The notes: a model not told the origin generated them from the sequence alone. Positions 44,120 to 53,597 are shown, counted from the first letter of the stretch. The stretch: 64,000 bases of DNA from Flavobacterium sp. CF136 (GCF_000282055.1 NZ_AKJZ01000007.1:182089-246088), one strand, 5' to 3'. A program made the numbers and translations.

Positions 44120-45118
44120 TTATGTTTTTTTCATCAGCAAAATCAGATCTATAAGTCTCGATGAATAGCCTATCTCATTATCATACCATCCAACCACTTT
44201 TACCATTTTATCTATGACAGATGTTAGTTGTGCGTCGAATAAACATGAATGTGTATTGCCTATTACATCAACTGATACGATTGGATCTTCTGTGTAATCT
44301 AATATTTTTTTAAAACGCGTTTTTGATGCTTTTTCAAAAGCATTGTTAATTTCCTCTATTGTTACAGCGCGTTTTACGTTAAATGTAATGTCTGTTAAAG
44401 AACCGTCCGGAACCGGGACACGAATACCGCAACCTCCAATTTTCTCATGCAATTCAGGGAAAATTTTCGTCAGTGCTTTCGCTGCTCCTGTTGTTGTCGG
44501 AACAATTGATTGGCTGGCCCCTCTTGCTCTTCTTAAATCTTTATGCGGTTGATCGTGTAAACTTTGATCAGTTGTATACGAATGTATTGTAGTAATGTAT
44601 GCTTGCTCAATTCCGCATAATTCATCAATAATCTTAATCATTGGAGCAGCATTGTTTGTTGTGCAGCTTGCGTTTGAAACAATTTTTTCGCTTCCGTCTA
44701 AAATACCTTCGTTAACTCCTAAAACAACAGTTTTTATTGTATCTACCTCTGATGGAGCTGAAAGTATTACTTTTTTTGCCCCCGCTTCAATATGTGCATT
44801 TAACTCCTCGTATGTTTTGTATTTTCCGGTAGATTCAATTACAAAATCAATATGGTGACTTTTCCAGTCTAAATTTGAAATCTTATTTTCATGAAAAAAT
44901 AAATAATGCTTTTCATTAACGATAATGCTTTTTTCATCATAGGAAACTACAAAAGGTAAGACCCCATGAATACTGTCATATTTTATTAAATGTGACATCG
45001 TTTTGTTATCTGCAATATCGTTAATTGCAACAACTTCAATTTCAGGATGGTTTAAAAGTAATCGAAATAAATTTCGGCCAATTCTTCCAAAACCATTTAT
45101 TGCTATTCTTGTTTTCAA
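44120..45118 (-). CDS. gap: Glyceraldehyde-3-phosphate dehydrogenase
   Basis: 332 residues, phosphorylating GAPDH of glycolysis. The Rossmann motif is NGFGRIGRN (8-16) and Asp34 in INDIAD favours NAD. Catalytic Cys152 (SNASCTTNN) and His179 (TTIHSYT) are in place; the phosphate-binding segments QSLHDQPHKDLRRARGA and WYDNEIGYSSRL are intact. Flavobacteria often carry more than one GAPDH, so this could be the canonical or a secondary copy. It lies between lipA and the hybrid kinase on the same strand. Confidence 0.95.
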   Translation of the reverse strand: MKTRIAINGFGRIGRNLFRLLLNHPEIEVVAINDIADNKTMSHLIKYDSIHGVLPFVVSYDEKSIIVNEKHYLFFHENKISNLDWKSHHIDFVIESTGKYKTYEELNAHIEAGAKKVILSAPSEVDTIKTVVLGVNEGILDGSEKIVSNASCTTNNAAPMIKIIDELCGIEQAYITTIHSYTTDQSLHDQPHKDLRRARGASQSIVPTTTGAAKALTKIFPELHEKIGGCGIRVPVPDGSLTDITFNVKRAVTIEEINNAFEKASKTRFKKILDYTEDPIVSVDVIGNTHSCLFDAQLTSVIDKMVKVVGWYDNEIGYSSRLIDLILLMKKT

Positions 45119-45191
45119 GCTTTTTGTTTATTCGGTAAATCGTTTGTTGTTTAATCGATTTGTCAATTAAACAAGTAAACGGTTGAACTTT

Positions 45192-46058
45192 TTATAAAAT
45201 GTGTTTTTGTGCTTTGTATGATGAACGAACAAGCGGGCCACTTTCTATATGACGGAAACCAAGCTCAAGACCAAATTTCTCGTATTTGGCAAATTGATCC
45301 GGAGTAATGAATTCTTTTACAGGTAAATGTTTTTTACTTGGCTGTAAATATTGACCAATAGTTACTACATCAACATTAGCATTACGTAAATCAGTCATAG
45401 TTTGAAAAACTTCTTCTTCTGTTTCACCAAGTCCTAACATAATTCCTGATTTAGTCCTGTTAATTCCTTTTTCTTTCAAATAACGTAAAACTTCCAGACT
45501 ACGATCATATTTTGCTTGGATACGAACTTCACGTGTTAAACGACGAACGGTTTCCATATTGTGGGAAACAACTTCAGGATTAGCCTCTACAATTCTGTCA
45601 AGATTTCTTTCTATTCCCTGAAAATCAGGAATTAAAGTTTCAAGCGTTGTGCCTGGGTTCATACGTCGAATTGCTTTCACAGTTTCAATCCAAATAATTG
45701 AACCGCCATCTTTCAAATCATCTCTGTCCACACTTGTAACTACTGCATGTTTGATATTCATAATTTTTATAGATCGGGCTACTTTTTCAGGCTCATCCCA
45801 ATCGACTGTTTCAGGTCTTCCGGTTTTTACACCACAAAAACCACAAGAACGGGTACACACGTTACCCAGAATCATAAAAGTTGCAGTTCCTTCTCCCCAG
45901 CATTCCCCCATATTAGGGCAACTGCCTGAAGTACAGATGGTGTTTAAACTATATTTGTCTACCAAACCACGAAGTTCAGTGTATTTTTGTCCAATCGGAA
46001 GTTTTACTTTTAACCATTTAGGCTTTCCGGTTGGTATATTTTCTACTACGGTTTCCAT
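45192..46058 (-). CDS. lipA: Lipoyl synthase LipA
   Basis: 288 residues, a radical-SAM enzyme inserting two sulfurs into protein-bound octanoyl chains. The auxiliary cluster cysteines are Cys42, Cys47 and Cys53 ([12 protein letters not shown]). The radical-SAM triad is Cys68, Cys72 and Cys75 (CTRSCGFC), and the conserved RSSY serine is near 279-280. Candidate minus-strand -7 box CAAATATA (46077-46084) lies 18 bases upstream. Complete. Confidence 0.97.
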   Translation of the reverse strand: METVVENIPTGKPKWLKVKLPIGQKYTELRGLVDKYSLNTICTSGSCPNMGECWGEGTATFMILGNVCTRSCGFCGVKTGRPETVDWDEPEKVARSIKIMNIKHAVVTSVDRDDLKDGGSIIWIETVKAIRRMNPGTTLETLIPDFQGIERNLDRIVEANPEVVSHNMETVRRLTREVRIQAKYDRSLEVLRYLKEKGINRTKSGIMLGLGETEEEVFQTMTDLRNANVDVVTIGQYLQPSKKHLPVKEFITPDQFAKYEKFGLELGFRHIESGPLVRSSYKAQKHIL

Positions 46059-46266
46059 ATATTAAATTTGACACTACAAATATACATAAAGTTGTATAAG
46101 TTAGGAGTGTGTATAATTGTTATCTTATCGATTTTATCAGTTGATTGTCGATAATTTGTTAATTCTGTATAATAAATTAGATAATAATTTGAATAATACA
46201 ATGAAGTTAGCTGTTCTAAGTGTTAATAAAAATAAATATAATTCGATTTATGTTTTTACTTCTAAG

Positions 46267-46274
46267 TATATTTG
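46267..46274 (+). promoter_or_regulatory. Candidate -7 box of the M48 protease gene
   Basis: TATATTTG, 23 bases before the ATG at 46298. Its place downstream of the longer frame start (46220) supports the shorter protein. Confidence 0.5.
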
Positions 46275-46297
46275 TTGTTGTTAATTCAAATATAAAA

Positions 46298-47161
46298 ATG
46301 ATGAAAAATAAGTTTATAGTTTTAGGAATCCTATTTATTTCTTTTGGTGCAGTTAAAATGAATGCACAAATTAATCTTGGAGAAAAAGCCATCGGGGCTC
46401 TTCAAAAAGGAGTTACCAGTTTTACTTTGACGAATGAAGATGCCGCTAAATTATCAAAAGAAGCGGTTGATAAATTAGATGCTGAACACGTTGTAGCTGC
46501 AGCAACAGATCCTTATGCAGTAAGATTAAACAGAGTTTTTGGAAAACACACTAAAGGGGAGGGTTATACTTTAAATTATAAGGTATATAAACTTAAAGAA
46601 GTAAATGCATTTGCGACCGCAGATGGCAGTGTTCGTGTATATTCAGGATTAATGGATATTATGGATGATAATGAATTGCTTGCTGTTATAGGCCATGAAA
46701 TCGGGCACGTTGCCAATAATGATTCCAGAGATGCTATGAGAGCAGCATATCAAAAAGAAGCCCTTCTTGATGGGGCCTCCTCGCAATCAGCAACAGTAGC
46801 TTCTGTTACTGACAGCCAATTGGGTAAAATTGGAAGCGCTATGATTGATAGCAAGCATAGCCGTAAACAAGAAACCGAAGCTGATTTGTTTTCATATGAT
46901 TTTTTGAAAAAGAATGGCTACAATGTTAATGCTGAGGAATCTGCATTTCGAATTTTAGCTAAAATGAGTGAGGGTACCGAGGCTTCTTTTATTGACCAGA
47001 TGATGAGTTCGCATCCGGAATCTCAAAAAAGAGCAGACGATGCTAAAAAAAGAGCAGAGAAAGATGGTTTGTATAAGCCTTATGTACAGCAAAAAATAGT
47101 AAATACAGCTCCTGTAAAAAAAGCGGCAGCTAAAAAAACAACGGCTAAAAAAAAGAAATAA
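46298..47161 (+). CDS. M48-family zinc metalloprotease
   Basis: 287 residues from the ATG at 46298 (or the ATG directly after), chosen because a signal peptide follows (NKFIVLGILFISFGAVKMNAQ) and a -7 box lies within the longer frame. The zinc site is HEIGH in AVIGHEIGHVANND, with the downstream Glu in RKQETEADLFSYDFLKK. The body matches small exported M48/Ste24-type proteases (FATADGSVRVYSGLMDIM). The lysine-rich tail (KKAAAKKTTAKKKK) is unusual for an exported enzyme. Probably envelope protein quality control. Confidence 0.9.
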   Translation: MMKNKFIVLGILFISFGAVKMNAQINLGEKAIGALQKGVTSFTLTNEDAAKLSKEAVDKLDAEHVVAAATDPYAVRLNRVFGKHTKGEGYTLNYKVYKLKEVNAFATADGSVRVYSGLMDIMDDNELLAVIGHEIGHVANNDSRDAMRAAYQKEALLDGASSQSATVASVTDSQLGKIGSAMIDSKHSRKQETEADLFSYDFLKKNGYNVNAEESAFRILAKMSEGTEASFIDQMMSSHPESQKRADDAKKRAEKDGLYKPYVQQKIVNTAPVKKAAAKKTTAKKKK

Positions 47162-47183
47162 TAATTTCTGACAGGAAAAAATA

Positions 47184-47225
47184 AAACCCGACAAGTTTCT
47201 AAAATTTGTCGGGTTTGTTGTTTTT
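47184..47225. terminator. Bidirectional terminator, M48 and PH-domain genes
   Basis: AAACCCGACAA (47184-47194) and TTGTCGGGTTT (47206-47216), a perfect 11-bp stem between convergent genes. Confidence 0.88.
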
Positions 47226-47604
47226 AACCTAAAACGTGGTGTGCCAATACTTTTTGTACTTCATACACATTTACCGATTTATTAAATTGTTTGATAATGC
47301 TGGGTTGTTGTTCGCTTGAAACCCAAATTTTTAATTCGGCGTCAAGTTCAAAAGTTCCTGCAGTTTCTACGCTAAATCGAGTAATACTTTTGTATGAAAT
47401 TGATTTGTACTCAGTTTTACTGCCCGTTATTCCTTGTACATCAACTAAAATTAACCTTTTGTTAGTGAAGATAAAAGTGTCCCGAATTAATTTAAAACCC
47501 ATTTCGATTTCTTCATTATCAGTTAAAAGCTGACCGTATTTTTTAAGTAAATCTTCCTGGCTTACTGAACCAGCGTTGCCAAGAATAGCTGAAAATATTC
47601 CCAT
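47224..47604 (-). CDS. Bacterial PH-domain protein
   Basis: 126 residues, one bacterial pleckstrin-homology domain: LTDNEEIEMGFKLIRDTFIFTNKRLILVDVQGITGSKTEYKSISYKSITRFSVETAG and a closing helix NVYEVQKVLAHHVLG. Cytosolic with no signal peptide. These domains assemble into rings in other bacteria; the function is undefined. Monocistronic. Confidence 0.92.
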   Translation of the reverse strand: MGIFSAILGNAGSVSQEDLLKKYGQLLTDNEEIEMGFKLIRDTFIFTNKRLILVDVQGITGSKTEYKSISYKSITRFSVETAGTFELDAELKIWVSSEQQPSIIKQFNKSVNVYEVQKVLAHHVLG

Positions 47605-47673
47605 TTTTTATTGTTTTTTAATTTTTAATACAATCTTTTTATGAACTGTAAAAGTAATTGATTTTGTCAGTTT

Positions 47674-48462
47674 TTATAAATTGTTTTTTAATTTTATAGC
47701 GAAGGGTGTTAATATTAAGGAAATTAAAAAAGCTGAAATTACAGAAACGATGATATGACCGTAAGCTCTGTAATTTACTATGATTAATAATCTGATTAAT
47801 GTTATTATGGTTGTAAAAATAATTAAAAGAGGCCAGTATATTTTATTTGAAGGATAAGCAGTTGTGTTATTTTTTGGAAGTTTTAGTATTGTAATCATAA
47901 TAATTATTCCTCGAGTTAAAGTGCTTAAATGTTGAGCGATTTTTAAAACAGGGATATCTTTATCAAAAAGGAAAACGGAGTTTCTGAGTACTGAAATATT
48001 ATTGACAAAATAGCCATGATCGTGAGTAAAGCCATCCCAAAAAAGATGTGATGCAATACCAATCAGAGTTGAAATAATTATTACGACCCAATTTCTTTTG
48101 AAGTAATTATTCCAATTAAATTCTGTGTAGGCTAAAATCCTTGATTGAATGTTGTTTGGTAGATTTTTAAATAATTCATCCCTGATTATATTATGAAAAA
48201 TAAAAGAGAGTAAGATTGTTAAAGGTAAATCAAACCAAAACATTCCATAAACTGTATGGCTGTAATTACTTTGAACTTTCATTCGAATAAAATATTCAAA
48301 ATCGGGTGTTAAACTTCCAATAATAAGCCCCGTTAATGAGAAAACCATTTTCGGGGTAAATATTTCAGTGGCAAAATTATTGCCGGATGTGAAAAAGTAA
48401 AAGGCATTTTGGAAATTATAGGATTCAAACGAAGTTAAACTTATTTGTCTTAATTTCTTCAT
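47674..48462 (-). CDS. DUF4184-family membrane protein
   Basis: 262 residues with about five to six membrane helices. The motifs GSLTPDFEYFIRM and ASHLFWDGFTHDHGYFV place conserved Asp and His residues at the membrane face, as in DUF4184 and YdjM-like metal-dependent hydrolase relatives. A hydrolase role is only suggested by these residues. Monocistronic. Confidence 0.82.
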   Translation of the reverse strand: MKKLRQISLTSFESYNFQNAFYFFTSGNNFATEIFTPKMVFSLTGLIIGSLTPDFEYFIRMKVQSNYSHTVYGMFWFDLPLTILLSFIFHNIIRDELFKNLPNNIQSRILAYTEFNWNNYFKRNWVVIIISTLIGIASHLFWDGFTHDHGYFVNNISVLRNSVFLFDKDIPVLKIAQHLSTLTRGIIIMITILKLPKNNTTAYPSNKIYWPLLIIFTTIITLIRLLIIVNYRAYGHIIVSVISAFLISLILTPFAIKLKNNL

Positions 48463-48483
48463 GGTTGTATTAAAAAGGCATAA

Positions 48484-48512
48484 AAAAAGCAGAACCTAAA
48501 TTCTGCTTTCTT
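48484..48512 (-). terminator. Terminator after the TonB gene
   Basis: AAAGCAGAA (48486-48494) and TTCTGCTTT (48501-48509) flank a six-base loop, with seven A on the plus strand that read as T downstream on the minus strand. Confidence 0.85.
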
Positions 48513-48519
48513 GTTTTTA

Positions 48520-49347
48520 TTATTCTGCTTCTGTTTTTATTGTTATCGGAAGGTTATAGGCTGTTCGAACTGCTTTCCCGTCTAATATTCCGGGAGTCCA
48601 TTTTGTTTTTAATGATTTCAAAACGCGAATAGCTTCTTTTCCTAATCCGTATCCGGGATCATTTTTTACAATTATGTCTGTCATTGAACCATCTTTTTCG
48701 ATTACAAACGAAACATAAACTCGCATTGTTCTGTCGGCATCCAATTCTGGTTTATTGAAATTATTCCCTACATAAGTGTAGAATTTACCAATTCCTCCAG
48801 GAAATTCAGGTAATTTGTCTAAAATAGCAGAATTTACAGGATCATTAATATTTCCTGTAGATGGTGCAACTTCTCCGCCACCGCCACCGGTAGTTGGTAA
48901 TGTATTCACTGCTGTTCCGGTTCCAGAATTTGTATTGTTAACAATAGGAGCGTTCTGTGTATTTGGTGCAATTACATCAGGCGTAGCTTGAGCGGCAGCG
49001 GTTACAACAGGATTTGTTAATTGCGTGCTGATAGATTGTGCTGCAGGTTCGCTTTGTTGCGGAGGTGCAATTGGTTCAGGTTCTGCTGGTTTTACTAAAT
49101 CAGGAGTTAAATTGATCGGCGTAATTGGGCATGAAACTATTGTCGGTTCAATAATTTCATGTGGTATCAATTTACTAATCAGCATTGACGCACTTCCTAA
49201 AGCAGCTATAATCAACAAACTCGTGAATAGCGCTGTAATTGAATTTTTAGAACTCTCCTGGCGTAATTGGTACGCGCCGTATTCTTTGTTTTTGTTTTCG
49301 AAAACAAGGTCGGTCCACTTGGTTTCATAGATGCTTAATTTAGACAT
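48520..49347 (-). CDS. TonB energy transducer
   Basis: 275 residues from the ATG at 49347. The N-terminus KWTDLVFENKNKEYGAYQLRQE is the usual Bacteroidota TonB start. One membrane helix (ITALFTSLLIIAALGSASML), a short proline/glutamate linker (KPAEPEPIAPPQQSEP) and an Asn/Thr/Gly-rich spacer follow. The TonB C-terminal domain (VYVSFVIEKDGSMTDIIVKNDPGYGLGKEAIRVLKSL ... YNLPITIK) contacts receptor TonB boxes. ExbB/ExbD are not adjacent. It could energise the receptors elsewhere in this window. Confidence 0.93.
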   Translation of the reverse strand: MSKLSIYETKWTDLVFENKNKEYGAYQLRQESSKNSITALFTSLLIIAALGSASMLISKLIPHEIIEPTIVSCPITPINLTPDLVKPAEPEPIAPPQQSEPAAQSISTQLTNPVVTAAAQATPDVIAPNTQNAPIVNNTNSGTGTAVNTLPTTGGGGGEVAPSTGNINDPVNSAILDKLPEFPGGIGKFYTYVGNNFNKPELDADRTMRVYVSFVIEKDGSMTDIIVKNDPGYGLGKEAIRVLKSLKTKWTPGILDGKAVRTAYNLPITIKTEAE

Positions 49348-49505
49348 AGTTAATGGATTTAAAAGGTTAAGTAACATTAAATCATAAGCAATAAAGGTTT
49401 TAGTTTTAACTAAATAACGAAAACAAAAGAACTTTGGTATGAGAAATATTTATTTTTTTAAGAATAAAGATAGGGATATTTTATTCTTTTATTAAAGATA
49501 TAAAA

Positions 49506-50057
49506 TTATCTGTTACGCTCGATGATTTCTGCTAATAATTTTTTAGCACGAAGCAGTTTTATTTTTACATTGCTTAGAGGCTCATTAATTTTGAGCGCAA
49601 TTTCCTGATAAGTCATCTCCTGAAAGTAACGTAACTGAATTACTTCCTGATAATGTGGTTTTAATTCTTTAATACACTGTAGTAAACGAGAAAGATTCTG
49701 CTCATTGATTAAAGCATCTTCAGCAGACAGGGTAGTATCGGCAACATTGTATGCCTGTTGATCTTCGGAATCAGTTATTTCGACAAAAAGATTGGTTTTC
49801 TTTTTACGCAACAAATCAATATAAACGTTTTTTGCTATTGCAATCAACCAGGTGTTGAATTGAAATTCAGAATTATAACTTGCTATTTTATCGAATGCTT
49901 TTGAGAAAGTTTCAATAGTGATATCTTCAGCTATGGTTTCGTTTTCGGTACGTTTTAACATAAAACCGTACACTTCATTCCAGTAAAAATCTAATAAAAA
50001 AGTAAAGGCAATCTGATCGCCTTTTTTTGCTTTTTCTATTTTAGAATTTATTTCCAA
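49506..50057 (-). CDS. ECF-type RNA polymerase sigma factor without an adjacent anti-sigma
   Basis: 183 residues: region 2 (FTFLLDFYWNEVYGFMLKRTENETIAEDITIETFSKAFDKI) and region 4 (CIKELKPHYQEVIQLRYFQEMTYQEIALKINEPLSNVKIKLLRAKK). Overlaps the 3' end of the upstream glycosyltransferase gene by ten bases, so both are co-transcribed. No FecR or zinc anti-sigma gene is beside it. The TonB gene follows on the same strand, 158 bases on. Targets unknown. Confidence 0.92.
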   Translation of the reverse strand: MEINSKIEKAKKGDQIAFTFLLDFYWNEVYGFMLKRTENETIAEDITIETFSKAFDKIASYNSEFQFNTWLIAIAKNVYIDLLRKKKTNLFVEITDSEDQQAYNVADTTLSAEDALINEQNLSRLLQCIKELKPHYQEVIQLRYFQEMTYQEIALKINEPLSNVKIKLLRAKKLLAEIIERNR

Positions 50058-51154
50058 TGTACAGGTTTTGAAAAGGTATTAGTTATAAAGATATTAATTT
50101 GAGTTAACATAAGTATGATTTCTACAATCGGAAACCAAATTTTAAGATCATTTTCTTTTAATTTTCCGGCAGAGAACCCAATTACAGTCCAGGCAACCGT
50201 ATAGCGAGTTGCAAAAATAGCCAGTACAGCAATCCATTGAAATTGGAAAGCCAATAAAATAATAACTAATAAAAAGAAAAATAATTGTGAACAGAAGAAA
50301 AGTCCTAATTGCAATTTGTCAAAAAACTTGTAATGTTCTGCAGTAGAAATATGTCTTCTTTTTTGAGTAAACCATTCTTTATATGTCACTTTTGGCTTTG
50401 AATAAGTAAAGCTTTCAGGCGCATAAGAGATGGTAGTGTTAGATTTATTTGCAGCTTGGTTTATGAATAAATCATCATCGCCGGAACGAACCTGAATATG
50501 ATCAATAAAACCATTTACATTAAAAAATTCATCTCGTTTATAAGCTAAATTTCGTCCTACTCCCATATATGGAGCGCCTAATTTTGCCCAGGAAAAATAT
50601 TGCACCGCTGTCAATACAGTTTCAAAACGAATGATTTTATTTAGAAATGAACGCTCTGTTTTTTCATAACCGCCATAACCCAAAACAATGGTTTTGTTCA
50701 TAGTGAACTGAGAAGTCATCGCTGTAATCCAGTCTTTTGATGTTGGATAACAATCTGCATCAGTAAATAATAGATAATCTTTTTTGGAAGCTTTGATACC
50801 TAATGTTAAAGCATATTTTTTATTGCCCCAAAAAGCTTCGTTATTCTCCACTTTTACTAAACGAATGTTTGAATATTCTTTTTCAAATTGTTCAAAAACC
50901 TCTAAGGTTTCATCACTGGATGCATCGTCAATTAAAACAATTTCAAAATCAGGGTAATTTTGCTCAGCTAATAACGGAATGTATTTTTTTACATTCTCTT
51001 CTTCATTTTTTGCACAAACAATTACAGAAACAGGAAAATTTTTCGGAACAATACTTTGTGGTTTCCCAAAAGCAAATTTTCCAAAAACTCCCAGATAATA
51101 AGAAAGTTGAATAACGACAATAACAATAAAAGAGTAAAATATGTATATAAGCAT
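50048..51154 (-). CDS. Family 2 membrane glycosyltransferase
   Basis: 368 residues: an N-terminal helix (YIFYSFIVIVVIQLSYYLGVF), then a GT-A domain (VSVIVCAKNEEENVKKYIPLLAEQNYPDFEIVLIDDASSDET). The catalytic DxD-like motif is LLFTDADCYP, with a QRRH-like segment as QKRRHISTAEHYKF. Three to four C-terminal helices follow. Such processive-type enzymes build cell-surface polysaccharide or glycolipid at the inner membrane. Co-transcribed with the sigma gene. Product unknown. Confidence 0.9.
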   Translation of the reverse strand: MLIYIFYSFIVIVVIQLSYYLGVFGKFAFGKPQSIVPKNFPVSVIVCAKNEEENVKKYIPLLAEQNYPDFEIVLIDDASSDETLEVFEQFEKEYSNIRLVKVENNEAFWGNKKYALTLGIKASKKDYLLFTDADCYPTSKDWITAMTSQFTMNKTIVLGYGGYEKTERSFLNKIIRFETVLTAVQYFSWAKLGAPYMGVGRNLAYKRDEFFNVNGFIDHIQVRSGDDDLFINQAANKSNTTISYAPESFTYSKPKVTYKEWFTQKRRHISTAEHYKFFDKLQLGLFFCSQLFFFLLVIILLAFQFQWIAVLAIFATRYTVAWTVIGFSAGKLKENDLKIWFPIVEIILMLTQINIFITNTFSKPVHWK

Positions 51155-51240
51155 TTGTTTTATTTAATGGCTATTAATCTCTGAATCTTGCGAGTGCAAA
51201 GGTAATTATGAATTCCTAATTTTCAATGTATAAAACCAAT

Positions 51241-51855
51241 TTACTTTCGGCATTTCGACATTTCTTTTGCAATAGCAATGGCCTGGGTGTTTTCTGTCTT
51301 TTCCAACTCCGAAATTACATTCTTATAATTATGATCGTCTCTGTTTTGAGACAGTTTTTTTGTTGCCTGAATTTCATCAATTTCAATCTCAAAACCAATT
51401 ATTCCTCTTGCTTCACGCATTGTTTTTGCTGATAAATTCTCAACACGAACCGGATTTTCTGAGTTAGCCTCATATTTATCAACTAATTTCTTAAGTGATT
51501 CAATAGTAGCTGTTTCATCTGTAATTTTTATACGGCCGTAAACATGTACGGCTATATAATTCCAGGTCGGGACATTTTCGTGATCATACCAGGAAGAAGA
51601 AATATAGCTATGCGGACCTGAAAATACAACTAAAACCTGATCGTTTTCTGCAAAACCTTCTGCTTGTGGATTTAATTTTGAAATATGTCCCTGTAGAATT
51701 TCTTTTCCGTCAGCATTGATTTCAAGTTCTATCGGAATATGCGTAGCACATAATTTTCCGTGAGTCTGATTAATCAGAATTCCAAAACTATTTTCTTTCA
51801 AAAAAGTTCTGATAGATTCCGGATCTTCATTTTTATATATTTCAGGTGTATACAT
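51241..51855 (-). CDS. PaiB-like FMN-binding protein
   Basis: 204 residues from the ATG at 51855; the longer frame would overlap the GNAT gene upstream. Signatures MYTPEIYKNEDPESIRTFLKENSFGILI, THIPIELE, GHISKLNPQA, VVFSGPHSYISSSWY and VPTWNYIAVHVYGRI match the FMN-binding split-barrel family named after Bacillus PaiB. It follows a GNAT acetyltransferase by 11 bases, which mirrors the paiA-paiB pair. Regulatory versus enzymatic function is not settled for this family. Confidence 0.92.
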   Translation of the reverse strand: MYTPEIYKNEDPESIRTFLKENSFGILINQTHGKLCATHIPIELEINADGKEILQGHISKLNPQAEGFAENDQVLVVFSGPHSYISSSWYDHENVPTWNYIAVHVYGRIKITDETATIESLKKLVDKYEANSENPVRVENLSAKTMREARGIIGFEIEIDEIQATKKLSQNRDDHNYKNVISELEKTENTQAIAIAKEMSKCRK

Positions 51856-51866
51856 TTTTATGAATT

Positions 51867-52325
51867 TTATTTCAAAGATTTCCCAAAACATATGGCTTCA
51901 GGTCGATCTGTATATTTTCCGTAATTCGGAATTACTTTGTATTCTTGTTTTTGGTAAAATTGGATGGCTTCCCGATTTTTTACCCGCGTTTCTAAAACCA
52001 AATCACTATAACCGATTGCTTTTGCTTTGTTTTCTAAAAAAGACAAAATTGTTTGTCCGATTCTCTTTCCGGGAAATTTAGAATACATTCGTTTGACTTC
52101 ACCAATATTTTTGTCAATTGGTCTGATCGCTCCACAACCCACAATTTCATTATCGATTTCAGCTATAACAAAAATAAATTTTGAATTGTCGTATTGCCAA
52201 TCTGCAAAAGAATTCTTTCCGTCGCTTCCAAAACGAAGATAAAGATTTGCTGACAATTCTTCTATGATTGCCAGAACTTTTTCGTCATCTGGATTTGTTA
52301 TTTTTATGGAAAGGTTTTGGTTCAA
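51867..52325 (-). CDS. GNAT-family N-acetyltransferase
   Basis: 152 residues with the GNAT core: strand IVGCGAIRPIDKNIGEVKRMYSKFPGKRIGQTILSFLENKAKAIGYSDLVLETRVKNREAIQFYQKQEY. The acetyl-CoA pyrophosphate loop is GKRIGQ. Acceptor unknown. It pairs with the PaiB-like gene downstream; in Bacillus the corresponding PaiA acetylates polyamines, but this protein is shorter and the analogy is positional. Confidence 0.92.
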   Translation of the reverse strand: MNQNLSIKITNPDDEKVLAIIEELSANLYLRFGSDGKNSFADWQYDNSKFIFVIAEIDNEIVGCGAIRPIDKNIGEVKRMYSKFPGKRIGQTILSFLENKAKAIGYSDLVLETRVKNREAIQFYQKQEYKVIPNYGKYTDRPEAICFGKSLK

Positions 52326-52391
52326 TTTATTTGAAAAATAATGATGATTTTATGGTTTGTTCCACCATGCGGAATTGAGATGTTTCGTGTT

Positions 52392-53405
52392 TTAAATCAC
52401 ATTTACTTCAGCCTCAATGTGAATACCAAAAGTTTTGAAAACGGTATCCTGGACATCTTTTGAAACCGCTAAAATTTCCTGCCCGGTCGCATTTCCATAA
52501 TTTACCAAAACCAAAGCCTGATTTTTATGAACGCCGGCATCACCAAAACGTTTTCCTTTAAAACCGGCTTGCTCGATTAACCAGCCTGCCGGAACTTTTA
52601 CTTCGGTTTCTGAAACTTCATAATATTTCATTTCAGGAAATTTCTGGTGGATTTTCTCGAAATCTGATTTTAATAAAATAGGATTTTTAAAAAAACTTCC
52701 GCTGTTTCCTAATTCTTTAGGATCCGGTAATTTGCTTTGTCTGATTGTAATTACAGCATTGCTTACATCTTTTAGAGTTGGGACAGAAATGTTATTTTTG
52801 GATAATTCAGCCAAAATATCTCCGTAAGAAGTATTGATTTTATGATTTCGTTTTGTCAGTTTATAAATTACCGAAGTGATAATATATTGGTCTTTAACTT
52901 CATGTTTGAAAATACTTTCCCGATAACCAAAATTACATTCTGCATTAGTGAAAGTTTTTATTTCCTGAGATTCAATATTCATAGCTTCACAAGAGACAAA
53001 CGTATCTTTTATTTCGGTTCCGTATGCGCCAATATTCTGAACCGGAGTTGTACCAACGTTCCCGGGAATTAGGGACATGTTTTCTAAACCTCCAAAATTA
53101 TTGTCGATTGTCCAAAGAACAAAGGCGTGCCATATTTCGCCGGCCTGACTTTCAACCCAGACAAAATCATCGTTTTCTTGAATAATTTTCTTGCCTTTTA
53201 AATCAATATGAATCACCAAAGCATCAATATCTTTCGTTAAAAGCATATTACTTCCGCCGCCTAAAACAAATTTTTTCTGGTTTTTGTTTTCTTCTAAAAT
53301 AGTTTTTAATTCGGCAACCGAATGTACTGCAACAAATTGTTTTGCCTTGGCTTCAATGCCAAAAGTATTGTAGTTTTTTAAAGAAAAATTGGATTGGATT
53401 TCCAT
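52392..53405 (-). CDS. murB: UDP-N-acetylenolpyruvoylglucosamine reductase MurB
   Basis: 337 residues from the ATG at 53405 (MEIQSNFSLKNYNTFGIEAKA is the classical MurB opening). FAD-binding motifs are GGGSNML (49-55) and NMSLIPGNVGTTPVQNIGAYG. The catalytic serine lies in LGNSGSFFKNP and the C-terminal glutamate in GIHIEAEV. It makes UDP-MurNAc for peptidoglycan. The FGYRESIFK loop places it among type I enzymes. Confidence 0.96.
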   Translation of the reverse strand: MEIQSNFSLKNYNTFGIEAKAKQFVAVHSVAELKTILEENKNQKKFVLGGGSNMLLTKDIDALVIHIDLKGKKIIQENDDFVWVESQAGEIWHAFVLWTIDNNFGGLENMSLIPGNVGTTPVQNIGAYGTEIKDTFVSCEAMNIESQEIKTFTNAECNFGYRESIFKHEVKDQYIITSVIYKLTKRNHKINTSYGDILAELSKNNISVPTLKDVSNAVITIRQSKLPDPKELGNSGSFFKNPILLKSDFEKIHQKFPEMKYYEVSETEVKVPAGWLIEQAGFKGKRFGDAGVHKNQALVLVNYGNATGQEILAVSKDVQDTVFKTFGIHIEAEVNVI

Positions 53406-53492
53406 AAATAAAAGGGCTTTTTGAAGAATTGATTCTGAAATCAAAAGTAAGGATTATAATTTATTTGAGTTCGGTTTTGAATAAATATACCT

Positions 53493-53535
53493 GAGTTAGT
53501 TTAGTTTTTAGATAAAATCTAAACTAAGGATTTTC
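53493..53535. repeat. TTAGTTTAG/CTAAACTAA inverted repeat upstream of murB
   Basis: A 9-bp perfect arm pair encloses TTTTTAGATAAAAT. It belongs to the simple TTTAGAT-type sequences that recur in several gaps of this window. Confidence 0.5.
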
Positions 53536-53597
53536 TAAATTTAGTTTTTGTTGATTTTCTAAAATAATAGAGATTTAAATTTAAAAAGTATAAGGCA

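Noticed and set aside
46220..46297. Longer M48 protease start at 46220
   Set aside because: A -7 promoter box lies inside that extension and the signal peptide begins only at 46298.
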